A stretch of DNA of 64,000 bases from Desulfatitalea alkaliphila (GTDB taxonomy: Bacteria; Desulfobacterota; Desulfobacteria; Desulfobacterales; Desulfosarcinaceae). A program made the translations under genes and the position numbers. The DNA is taken from the NCBI RefSeq assembly GCF_022968795.1, contig NZ_JALJRB010000004.1:1-64000 (forward strand), in the 5' to 3' direction. The notes beneath the pieces were generated by a model that was not told where the DNA came from, made no database searches, and saw only the letters and a program-made list of their open reading frames with translations. This document shows positions 42,565-51,043 of the stretch, piece after piece (within the stretch, counting starts at the first letter, position 1; each line of letters opens with the position of its first letter).

Positions 42565-44343
42565 TCATACGGTGAGGTGGTATTTGGCCACTTTGCGATA
42601 GACCGTGGTATAGTCCACGCCCAGTACTTGGGCCACCTTCTGCCACGACTTGTGTTCCTTGTAGGTTTCCTTGAGCAGGTAGGTTTCGGTTTCGGCGACC
42701 GCCTCCTTGAGGCGACTGCCCACCTTGGGCAGCGGCCGTTTGGGTTGGATGAAGGCCGGCAGGTCGTCGGTCGTCACCCGCGGCGCGCCGGACATGACCA
42801 TCATCCGCTCCACAACATTTTTGAGCTCCCGCACGTTGCCGGGCCAATCGTAAGCCACCAGGCGGTCCATCACTTCCGGCGCGATGGTCTTGCTGAAATT
42901 GTGGTGCCGGTTGAAGGCATCGACAAAGTGGTAGACCAGCGGCGGAATGTCCTCCCGACGTTCTCGCAAGGGCGGCGTGTGGATGGGCACCACCATCAGA
43001 CGGTAATAGAGGTCCTCCCGGAAACGTTTTTCCATGAGCATCCGGGCCAGATCCTTGTTGGTGGCGGTGATGATGCGGGCATCGACGGGGATGGGACGGG
43101 TGCCGCCCACCCGGAGCACTTCCTTGCTCTGCAACACCCGCAATAGTTTGGCTTGCAATGCGAGGGGCAATTCGGCCACTTCGTCCAGAAAGAGGGTTCC
43201 GGTGTGGGCCAGTTCGAACATGCCCGGCTTGCCCTCCTTTTTCGCGCCGGTGAAGGCGCCGCCTTCGTAGCCGAACAGTTCCGATTCCAGGAGCTGGTCG
43301 GGGATGGCGCCGCAGTCGATGGCGATGAAGGGTTTTTTGTCCCCTCGCCCCAACTGATGGATCAGCCGGGCGATCATCTCCTTGCCGGTGCCGGATTCAC
43401 CGGTGATCAGAATGGTGGAGTCCACGTCGGCCACCCGGGAGGAGAGCTCCACGATACGCTGCATGTCCGAGCCGCGATAAATCAAATCGGCCGATTTGCT
43501 CTGTAATTTGCGCAGTTGCACCAGCTCGGCCATGTAACGCAGCGACAGTTCCTGCTCCTTGTAGAGCCGGTCCCGCAGCCGCACCAGCTCGCTGATGTCC
43601 CGGGTGTTGGTGACGATGCGGTACAAATTGCCCGTATCGTCGAATACCGGGTTGCCCGTCGCCAGCACCACCATGGTGTCGCCGTTGGCGGTCTTGATGG
43701 TCTGGTTGATGGTCACCCGTTCGCGTTTTTCCATCACCAGCAAGGTGGTGGATTGATCCAGCAATCCTTTGTCCACCAGCTCTTTCATGTTGCGGCCGAT
43801 GTAGGTCTTGGCCGGTCGGCCGGAGATGCGTTCGCTGGCCTTGTTTATGTTGAGGATGACGCCGTTGCCGTCGGTGATCCAGATGCCGTCGTAGGAGGAG
43901 TCGATGATCGCTTCCAGTTCCTTGTTCAGCAGCTTGACTTCGCCCAGCTCACGTTGCGCGACGGTGCAGCGGTTCTGCAATTCGCTGTTGTGCCGGTGCA
44001 AAAAGGCCGCATAGGTGGTTAAGGTCACGACGCCGATCGGCGCGCCGGCGTTGTCCACGACAAGTGCCGGCAAATCCTGCGGCGCAAGGCTTTGCGGATC
44101 GGCATCGGCGGCAAGTGTGGGTGGATCGGTGTCGATCAGCGGGCGGACGGGGCCGTCCCAGGGCTGCCCGTTTTGCAAAGCGGCCAATAAACGCTGGGTG
44201 GTCAGTACCCCCGTTAGGCGCCCTGCCGCGTCGGTCACCGGTAACAATCCTGTATCCGATCCGCACAGCAGGGCGATGGCCTTTGCAATGGCGGCCGTTT
44301 CCGGCAAGGAAGGGGTATGCACCAAGATCTCAGCGATCTGCAT
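42565..44343 (-). CDS. Sigma-54-dependent transcriptional activator with CBS-like and PAS sensor domains
   Basis: The 592-residue regulator has a CBS-like pair in the first 120 residues (LLPVTDAAGRLTGVLTTQRLL and LPALVVDNAGAPIGVVTLTTY). A PAS domain follows (about 140-250; IIDSSYDGIWITDGNGVILNINKASERISG), then the AAA+ core: Walker A GESGTGKEMIAR, the sigma-54 contact loop GAFTGA, Walker B GTLFLDEVAELPL and the arginine region FREDLYYRL. A Fis-type helix-turn-helix ends the protein (WQKVAQVLGVDYTTVYRKVAKY). It should bind the TTGCA palindromes just downstream of its own gene and activate abfD and the transport genes. The signal sensed by PAS/CBS is unknown; CBS pairs often bind adenine nucleotides. 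Confidence 0.93.
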   Translation of the reverse strand: MQIAEILVHTPSLPETAAIAKAIALLCGSDTGLLPVTDAAGRLTGVLTTQRLLAALQNGQPWDGPVRPLIDTDPPTLAADADPQSLAPQDLPALVVDNAGAPIGVVTLTTYAAFLHRHNSELQNRCTVAQRELGEVKLLNKELEAIIDSSYDGIWITDGNGVILNINKASERISGRPAKTYIGRNMKELVDKGLLDQSTTLLVMEKRERVTINQTIKTANGDTMVVLATGNPVFDDTGNLYRIVTNTRDISELVRLRDRLYKEQELSLRYMAELVQLRKLQSKSADLIYRGSDMQRIVELSSRVADVDSTILITGESGTGKEMIARLIHQLGRGDKKPFIAIDCGAIPDQLLESELFGYEGGAFTGAKKEGKPGMFELAHTGTLFLDEVAELPLALQAKLLRVLQSKEVLRVGGTRPIPVDARIITATNKDLARMLMEKRFREDLYYRLMVVPIHTPPLRERREDIPPLVYHFVDAFNRHHNFSKTIAPEVMDRLVAYDWPGNVRELKNVVERMMVMSGAPRVTTDDLPAFIQPKRPLPKVGSRLKEAVAETETYLLKETYKEHKSWQKVAQVLGVDYTTVYRKVAKYHLTV

Positions 44344-44475
44344 TCAAGTACCTGTCTGTTGGAAGATGTGTATCCGTCCGGTGTCGTGAAGGCTAAAAGG
44401 CTGTGCGTTTCCTGACGGTTCACAGTTCGCATAATGTCTCAATTGCGCAGGCGGATGTCAATGTTTGTGCGGGAT

Positions 44476-44597
44476 GTAGATAGTTTAAAGCGTGGAAGGC
44501 CCGATGCGTGGAAATCCCCATCTGCTCGATCACCCCCTACCATCTATAACCGACAGAATTCCTTAACTTAAAACTTAACACTTAAAACTTTAAACTA
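44476..44597. repeat. Short copy of the AT-rich repeat element
   Basis: It begins GTAGATAGTTTAAAG (44476-44490) and ends CTTAAAACTTTAAACTAT (to 44597), so its ends match the element at 10171-10596 in inverted orientation. The left end is identical over 15 bases, and the right flank shares CAGAATTCCTTAACTT with the other copy. It is about 120 bp, with a non-coding interior, and lies between the activator gene and the HD-GYP gene. Confidence 0.7.
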
Positions 44598-44631
44598 TTT
44601 TCACACATAACCGCACAGCAACCGGTCCCGT

Positions 44632-46101
44632 CTATTGAAGTAGAAACGCGGCCGCCTGAATCCCTTTACAACTTGGATGCATGGTTTGGGTGATGTTGCG
44701 CCGGTAGGGACCGTCGGGTTCCCGCCGTTCGGCGAGGGAGACGATGGCACCTTTGTCGAAGCCGCCGGGGGGTGCGGGTTGCAGTAGCTGTACGACGGGT
44801 CGGGTGGGGGTATCATCCGCCGACGGTTGGACGACGATGCCCAGCTCGCCGGTGTCCAGCGTCACCATGGTGCCCACCGGATAGACGCCCAGCATGTTGA
44901 TGAACACCTTGAGCAGAATCGGGTCGAAATGGGTGCCGGAGCGTTCCATCATGTGGGCCAGCGCCCTGTCGGGACTCATGATCCGGGCGCGATAGATGCG
45001 CGGCGAGGTGATGGCGTCGTACACGTCGGCAATGGTCAGGATGCGGCCGAACAGGGTGATGCCCGGGCCGGCGGTGGTTTGGGGGTAGCCGGAATGATCG
45101 TATCCCATGTGGTGTTCGAAGGGGGGCACCAGCAGCCTGATTTTACGTTCCCTTTGTGCCTTCAGCTTGAGAATCAGGCGTGAACTGTGTACGGCGTGGC
45201 TTTTGATGAGGTCGAATTCAGCCTCGGTGAGTTTGCCCCGTTTGTTCAGGATTTCCTTGGGAATGGCCGTTTTGCCCAAATCGTGGAACAGACCGCACAA
45301 ACCGAGCCGTTCCAGGGCGCTGCGGCTCAAGCCGATCCGTCTGCCGAGACACATGGAAAGAATGGCTACATTAATAGAGTGCGCATAGGTGTAATCGTCG
45401 TAAATCCGTATGGTGCTGATGCCCAGAAAAAGGGATTCGTCCTCGGCGAGGATGTCCACCATGCCCTGCACCAAGCGCACCGAGTGGCGCATGGCGACGC
45501 TTTGGTTGGCGGAAAGCTTGGTCGCCACCTCCTTCACGGCGCTCAGGGCATGGGCGTAGGAACGGCGTATGTGTGCTTTGCGTCGGACCATGGGGTCTTC
45601 CCGGCCGATGGCGCCCATGGCCCGGCCCGACCTGTCTTCCGCCGCGGGCGGCTTTTGTTCGATGGCGACCCAGGTCCATTGTTGCGCCTCGCACTGCGCT
45701 GCGAGCCATCCGGCGGGAGACGGTTGAACGATGGCCTGGTCGATCAGCCGAAAGAAGGCAATGATCTGCAGCGGCAGGACGTTGGGTAGCGGGGTTTGGA
45801 ACTGGAGGCCGTAAATGCCTCGATTTTCCAAAAAGCGCCGCATTGTAGTGAGCAAACGGTGGTTGGCGGGGCGAATCGGGAGGTTGCTCTCCTGGAAATA
45901 GAAACGGCCGCCGGTGTGTCGAATGGTGACCCGGTCGTCGGTTTTCCCCAGGTACGCCATGAGGTTTGTGAATTTTTCCGCGCCATGACGCAACTGATCG
46001 TTGTTGTCCGAATGCAGCCGGGTGATCCGGGTCATGCTGTGGATGGCGTTGAGCAGGACTTCGCCGGCCTTGCCCGGGGTCCATTGCGTGGTTTCCGTCA
46101 T
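44632..46101 (-). CDS. HD-GYP-type phosphodiesterase-like protein
   Basis: The 489-residue protein has an unassigned N-terminal region (residues 1-210) and an HD-GYP domain (about 230-420). LCGLFHDLGKTAIPKEILNKRGKLT carries the HD pair and the conserved HDLGK...P..IL...G.L pattern. HAVHSSRLIL, FEHHMGYDHSGYP (family HHE-x-x-DG-x-GYP) and ILTIADVYDAITSPR follow. The E of HHE is replaced by M and the DG by DH, so c-di-GMP hydrolysis may be altered. The ATG at 46101 overlaps the stop of the HEAT-repeat gene, and AAGGAG lies upstream. An N-terminal start 20 codons earlier would overlap that gene. Confidence 0.82.
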   Translation of the reverse strand: MTETTQWTPGKAGEVLLNAIHSMTRITRLHSDNNDQLRHGAEKFTNLMAYLGKTDDRVTIRHTGGRFYFQESNLPIRPANHRLLTTMRRFLENRGIYGLQFQTPLPNVLPLQIIAFFRLIDQAIVQPSPAGWLAAQCEAQQWTWVAIEQKPPAAEDRSGRAMGAIGREDPMVRRKAHIRRSYAHALSAVKEVATKLSANQSVAMRHSVRLVQGMVDILAEDESLFLGISTIRIYDDYTYAHSINVAILSMCLGRRIGLSRSALERLGLCGLFHDLGKTAIPKEILNKRGKLTEAEFDLIKSHAVHSSRLILKLKAQRERKIRLLVPPFEHHMGYDHSGYPQTTAGPGITLFGRILTIADVYDAITSPRIYRARIMSPDRALAHMMERSGTHFDPILLKVFINMLGVYPVGTMVTLDTGELGIVVQPSADDTPTRPVVQLLQPAPPGGFDKGAIVSLAERREPDGPYRRNITQTMHPSCKGIQAAAFLLQ

Positions 46102-47840
46102 TGCGGCACGCTCCTTGATTGCGTCGGGCAATTTTTTGCCGAACGCAATAGGTTTTTCCAAAAACCGCTGCTGTTTCTTCGCAGCAGCGGGGCGGCGATG
46201 GACGGGTCGAGGGCGGACAGGGCCGTGACGGCGGCGCGACGCTGTCGGCCGGCGGCGGGCCGCAGGATACCCAACAAAGGCCAGCGAAACAACAGGCGGC
46301 GCAAATAGGGCAGGGACTGTTCGGAGCCGCTGCGTCCCAAGACCTGGTGCAAGGCCATCAGGTGTTCATCGCCATCGTCGCCGGGGGGGGGTTGCGCCAG
46401 ACGCGCGAGCAGGTGTTGTTCCACCTGCCGATTGCGTTCCCGCCCCAGCTCTTGCAATGCACACTTGCGGACCGTCGGGTCCGGATCGTCCATCAACGCA
46501 AAGAGCTCTTCGAGGGTCGGCCGGCCGTGGGCCGATATCGCCTTGAGGGCCTGGCGTCGCACCGGGGCGGCCGGATGGCCCAGCAACCCGGACAACATGC
46601 GGCGCGAATCATCATCCTTGAGATAGCCGAGGACGTACACCAGACGCGCAGCCAGCTCGTTGTTGCCGCCTTGGATCAATGCCGCCACGGGAGCCAAATC
46701 GTTGTGGGCGAAGGTGGCGATGGTTTCCAGCAGCAGACGCTGGAGCGCCGCGGATGATGTGTGCATCATCATGGCGCCCAGGGCGGGAAGGGTGCTGTGG
46801 CCAAGCAACAGGAACAGCTTTTTCAACTGCTTTGCCGCACTGGGCGCTCTTTGGTCCATGGGGGGCATCAGCGTCAACAAGGCGTTCAGAAAGGTGGCGT
46901 CGGCCAGATTGTCCAAAAAGCACCGCAAACGGCGTGCCGTCCCATGCTGGCGGCGCTCCAGATCGGCCGTATGCTGTTGTAACTTGAGCAACACGTCATG
47001 GAGATGGTGAAAACGTCCCTGCCCCAGTGTTTCGTGGAGTTCCTGGAACAGCGTATCCAAAAGGTCGGCAATGTCCTCCTCGCTGCAATGGTGGTGGGTC
47101 AAAATATATAGCAAAACCGCAACCACCTGAGCAGTGCCGTCCATTCGTTCTTCGGAGGCCACCATTTTGCGCAATTGTATCCGTTCGTCGGCGCTGATGC
47201 GAAACAAGGCCGGCGTTTGGGCCAGGGGGGCGATGGGCATGGCATGCGGCGCGTCGGCCGTGCGGTTTTCATTGTGAGCAGGGGTCTCGGCCGGTGCGCC
47301 GTCCTCTTCGTTGACGACGCCATTCCAGATTTTTTCCAGATCCGTCAGGGGAGTTTCGGTGATGGGGCCCAGGGCTGGCGCAGCGGCCTCGTAGGACACG
47401 GAGGGCAGGTCGAGTTGCCACAAAGCGGTGACGATGTCCTCTTCGGCATCTTCGGGCAGAACGGCGTGTTCGTGCCAGATGGAGACGAGGGTATCCAGTT
47501 CCCAGCGTTGCAGGCCCCGCCTCAGGGTCAGCGACAAGAGCCCGTCACGGTGCAGGATGAAGGTCAGGTCGGTGGGTTCGCCGGCGCCTTCCAGAATCAT
47601 CGCTTCCCGGTGCCGGATGCCGTCCTGTGCGATGGTCAATTGCAGGCGGTCGGCGCCGGCGAAGAGTCGGTCGCACAGCTGCATCAGCCCATCGAGGGCG
47701 CTTTGGTAAATGGTGTGCTCAGGGTCGTACAGATTGCGCTTTTTGTAGGCGCCGGAGAGGGCCGTGGCGACTTGTCGGATCAGGGACGGCTCGGCAGATT
47801 CGCTATGGGTTTCGTTCGCATGCACCGGTACTGGTTTCAA
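46098..47840 (-). CDS. Large HEAT-repeat protein, partner of the HD-GYP gene
   Basis: The 580-residue protein has an N-terminal alpha/beta region (about 1-150; KRNLYDPEHTIYQSALDGLMQLCDRLF), a linker rich in Pro/Ala/Thr (about 175-215), and C-terminal helical HEAT-type repeats. Clear repeats are NNELAARLVYVLGYLKDDDSRR, APVRRQALKAISAHGRPTLEEL and PTVRKCALQELGRERNRQVE. It has no signal peptide or catalytic motif. It overlaps the HD-GYP gene by ATGA, so they are translated together and may form a signalling complex. It is divergent from recD2, 65 bp away. Confidence 0.75.
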   Translation of the reverse strand: MKPVPVHANETHSESAEPSLIRQVATALSGAYKKRNLYDPEHTIYQSALDGLMQLCDRLFAGADRLQLTIAQDGIRHREAMILEGAGEPTDLTFILHRDGLLSLTLRRGLQRWELDTLVSIWHEHAVLPEDAEEDIVTALWQLDLPSVSYEAAAPALGPITETPLTDLEKIWNGVVNEEDGAPAETPAHNENRTADAPHAMPIAPLAQTPALFRISADERIQLRKMVASEERMDGTAQVVAVLLYILTHHHCSEEDIADLLDTLFQELHETLGQGRFHHLHDVLLKLQQHTADLERRQHGTARRLRCFLDNLADATFLNALLTLMPPMDQRAPSAAKQLKKLFLLLGHSTLPALGAMMMHTSSAALQRLLLETIATFAHNDLAPVAALIQGGNNELAARLVYVLGYLKDDDSRRMLSGLLGHPAAPVRRQALKAISAHGRPTLEELFALMDDPDPTVRKCALQELGRERNRQVEQHLLARLAQPPPGDDGDEHLMALHQVLGRSGSEQSLPYLRRLLFRWPLLGILRPAAGRQRRAAVTALSALDPSIAAPLLRRNSSGFWKNLLRSAKNCPTQSRSVPQ

Positions 47841-47923
47841 CCTCGGCAGTTGTAGATGAACGACGTCGGCACAAGCTACTTATCGGTTGATTTGCCGAAT
47901 TCTTAATGAAAAGATGGGGCGCC

Positions 47924-50413
47924 ATGGAACAGCGGTCGGAACAAGCACTCACTGCCCTCGGCGAGTCCCTGCGCGGCATCGTCCAGCGGGTCACCTATCA
48001 CAATCCCACCACCGGTTGGTCGGTGTTGCGGGTGCAACCCTTCGACACTCCCCACCAGCAAGAAACCGTGGTGGTGCATCAGACCAAGGTGTTCGCCGGC
48101 GCCACCATGTTGTTTCGCGGCGCCTGGACGGTGCACCCCCGCCACGGGCGACAGTTCCGGGCCGTTGAGGCGCTGGAACAGAAACCGGCCGACAGCGCCG
48201 CCCTGGAAAAGTATCTCGGCTCCGGATTGATCAAGGGTGTGGGGCCCAAGACGGCGCGCAAAATCGTGCGCCATTTCGGCGCAGACACCTTGACGGTGTT
48301 CGAGGAGGCCATCGAACGGCTGACGGAGGTGCCCGGCATCGCCGAGAAGAAGCTGGCGGCCATCCGCACCGCCTGGCAGGCCCATCGCGCCGTGCGGGAT
48401 GTGATGATGTTTTTGCAGTCCCACGGTATCAGCACCCTGTTCGCGGTTCGGATTTATCAGGTCTACGGGGATGAAGCCATTGCGCGGGTGTCGGAGGACC
48501 CTTACCGCCTGGCCGCCGATTTCTACGGCATCGGTTTTTTCTCGGCCGACCGGGTGGCCCTCAGTCTCGGGTGGACGGTCGACAGCCCCCGGCGCATCAT
48601 GGCCGCCATTCGCCACGTACTGGCCGACAGCCGCCAGATGGGCCACTGCTATCTGACCCAAACCCAGGTCGCACGCCAGGTGGAAACACTGCTGGATTTT
48701 TCGCCGCAGGACCGCCTGGCGGACATTCTGGGCGCCATGGCGACCGAAGGGCAGTTGATGGTGCGCATGCTGCCCGATGCCGCGGGACAAGCGGTGCCTT
48801 GTTACTATTCCAAAACGCTGTACTACGATGAGCTGGCCGTTGCGCGTAAAGTGGCTGCCATGACGGCGCCCGTGGCGGTGGACCGGCCCAGGGTGGCGGC
48901 CTGGATCGATCGCTACTGCCGCAAGCAGCACATCGTGTTGAGTGATGAACAGAACGCGGCGGTGCAAGGGATCGTGGGTTGCGCCTTTTCCGTTTTAACC
49001 GGTGGGCCGGGCTGCGGCAAGACCACCACAACCCGGGTGCTGGCCGGTTTGTTGACCGCCATGGGGCGCAAGGTGCTGCTGGCCGCGCCCACCGGGCGGG
49101 CCGCCCAGCGCATGATGGACGTGATCGGCAAAGAGGCCAAGACCATTCATCGCCTGTTGGAGTGGCGGCACAATGGGTTTCGCAAGAACGAGACGGCGCC
49201 CCTGGAGATGGATTGGTTGATCGTGGACGAATGCTCCATGCTGGATATCAGCCTGACCGCCGCACTGTTGCGGGCGGTACCGCAGGGCGCCCAGGTGCTG
49301 TTCATCGGCGATGCGGATCAACTGCCGGCGGTGGGGGCCGGCAATGTCCTCAAGGATCTGATCAGCGCCGGGACGGTGCCCGGCTTTCGTCTGACCCGTA
49401 TTTTTCGTCAGGCCGAGCAGTCCTTGATCATCCGCTATGCCCACCAGATCAACGCCGGCCGGCTGCCGCGCATCGACTCGCCCTTCCACAAACCGGAGAT
49501 CTGGCGCACGGGGGCCGAGTGTCTGTTCATCGACGCGGAGGAGGCGACCCGCGACCAGTTGCAGTTCATCAACAAGGTCAAACGGTTTTTCGACGCCAAC
49601 GGCGCAACCACCGGCGAGCAGACCGGCGAAGATCCCTACACCTTTCGTGCCGTGGCGCAGCTGCCTGAGCGAACCCCGGAACTGGTCATTCCGCAGCGAT
49701 TTCGGCATGTGGACCTGGAAATCCTGCAACAAGCGGACAGCCGGGTGGACGAATTGTTGGCCGTGCTCAACCAGGTGCACCCCTGGTCCGCCCTGCACTA
49801 TGGACTTCCGGCCGTCGAGGTCGTTCGCAAACTTTACATGGAGTGGATTCCCAAGTACCATGGGGGCTGCGAGGTGCAGATCCTTTCGCCCATGATTCGG
49901 GGCAGTCTGGGCACGTTGAACCTCAATGCCATGATCCAGGCGGCGGCCAACCCGCCCGGCGGGGGCAAACGCCAACTGCAGGTAGGACAGCGGCTTTTCC
50001 GGGAAGGGGACCGGGTGATTCACCGGCGCAACAACTATGAGCTGGGGGTGTTCAACGGCGACATCGGCGTCATCCGTCAAATCGACAACGAAACGCTCAG
50101 CTGTGAAGTGGCCTTCACCGAAGATCAGCCGCCGGTGCGCTATCAGCGCAACGACATCCTGGAGCTGGATCTGGCCTATGCCATCACCATCCACAAATCC
50201 CAAGGCAGCGAGTTCGATGCGGTGATCCTGCCGGTGCTCACCCAGCACTACAAGATGCTGTTTCGCAATCTTCTCTACACCGGCTTGACGCGCGCCCGCC
50301 GCCTGGCGGTGCTGGTGGGCACCCGCAAAGCGCTGGCCATGGCGGTGCACAACCAGGACACCACCCTGCGCCAGACCGCCCTGGGCCGATTGTTGGCGGA
50401 TTTCCGACCATAA
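47924..50413 (+). CDS. recD2: RecD2-type ATP-dependent 5-prime to 3-prime DNA helicase
   Basis: The 829-residue protein matches RecD2 (RecD-like helicase without RecBC). The N-terminal region has an OB-like domain (GIVQRVTYHNPTTGWSVLRV) and tandem helix-hairpin-helix motifs (GLIKGVGPKTARKIVRHFG and LTEVPGIAEKKLAAI). The motor has Walker A TGGPGCGKTTTTR (about residue 360), AAPTGRAAQRM, DECSMLD, GDADQLPAVGAGNVL, LTRIFRQAEQS and AYAITIHKSQGSEFDAVILP. RecD2 acts in DNA repair and replication restart. It carries about 60 residues of insertion near 585-640 between motor segments. ATG 47924 is chosen because it is where homology begins; ATG 47906 adds six residues. Confidence 0.93.
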   Translation: MEQRSEQALTALGESLRGIVQRVTYHNPTTGWSVLRVQPFDTPHQQETVVVHQTKVFAGATMLFRGAWTVHPRHGRQFRAVEALEQKPADSAALEKYLGSGLIKGVGPKTARKIVRHFGADTLTVFEEAIERLTEVPGIAEKKLAAIRTAWQAHRAVRDVMMFLQSHGISTLFAVRIYQVYGDEAIARVSEDPYRLAADFYGIGFFSADRVALSLGWTVDSPRRIMAAIRHVLADSRQMGHCYLTQTQVARQVETLLDFSPQDRLADILGAMATEGQLMVRMLPDAAGQAVPCYYSKTLYYDELAVARKVAAMTAPVAVDRPRVAAWIDRYCRKQHIVLSDEQNAAVQGIVGCAFSVLTGGPGCGKTTTTRVLAGLLTAMGRKVLLAAPTGRAAQRMMDVIGKEAKTIHRLLEWRHNGFRKNETAPLEMDWLIVDECSMLDISLTAALLRAVPQGAQVLFIGDADQLPAVGAGNVLKDLISAGTVPGFRLTRIFRQAEQSLIIRYAHQINAGRLPRIDSPFHKPEIWRTGAECLFIDAEEATRDQLQFINKVKRFFDANGATTGEQTGEDPYTFRAVAQLPERTPELVIPQRFRHVDLEILQQADSRVDELLAVLNQVHPWSALHYGLPAVEVVRKLYMEWIPKYHGGCEVQILSPMIRGSLGTLNLNAMIQAAANPPGGGKRQLQVGQRLFREGDRVIHRRNNYELGVFNGDIGVIRQIDNETLSCEVAFTEDQPPVRYQRNDILELDLAYAITIHKSQGSEFDAVILPVLTQHYKMLFRNLLYTGLTRARRLAVLVGTRKALAMAVHNQDTTLRQTALGRLLADFRP

Positions 50414-50521
50414 GGGGACGGCGCCTCAAAATAGTACCTTCGACATGCCCATGATGCGCCGCCGATGCGTCGGTTCGGTATGCTGCTCATCGTTTAATGC
50501 CACCATGAGGGCAGCGCTGCA

Positions 50522-50857
50522 TCACTCTCCGCGGATCATCACCAGCAGCATCTTGAAACGCTGCTCGGCATGCAGCGCGTGGGGGATATTGGCCGGCATG
50601 ATGAACATTTCACCCGCCGCCACGTTCTGCGGTTTGCCGCCGATGGTGATGCGCGCCTGGCCGTCCAGGATGTAAACCACGGCATCGAAGGGTGCCGTGT
50701 GCTCGCTGAGTCCCTGGCCTTGGTCGAAGGCAAAAAGGGTGAGGTTGCCCGTCGATTTCTTGAGCAGCGTTTTGCTGACCACCGAGCCGTCCGCGTAATC
50801 CACGAAAGAGGCCGGCTGAAACGGTGTCGCCTTGAATTGGTCGTTGGTATCCGTCAT
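50522..50857 (-). CDS. Cupin-domain protein
   Basis: The 111-residue protein is a single cupin barrel: LSEHTAPFDAVVYILDGQARITIGG (motif 1) and GEMFIMPANIPHALHAEQRFKMLL (motif 2). The histidines and the glutamate-equivalent positions suggest a metal site. Small cupins of this type bind metals and act as isomerases, dioxygenases or sensors; the specific function is not assignable. It is divergent from the MFS gene. Confidence 0.75.
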   Translation of the reverse strand: MTDTNDQFKATPFQPASFVDYADGSVVSKTLLKKSTGNLTLFAFDQGQGLSEHTAPFDAVVYILDGQARITIGGKPQNVAAGEMFIMPANIPHALHAEQRFKMLLVMIRGE

Positions 50858-51043
50858 GAGGGTTTCCTTTCCATGTGATCAAGGGGCTGATTGGTGCTGC
50901 GGTATGTTGTCAATGGCCCATTATAAGAGATGATGACTGAGATGCAAGGCGCGGCGCCGATGGTGTGCAGTGCGCACGGCCATTCTTTGGAGTTGCGATT
51001 TCCTGTATTGCCTGTCGGGGGCAAGTGGCATAAAAATGGCGTT

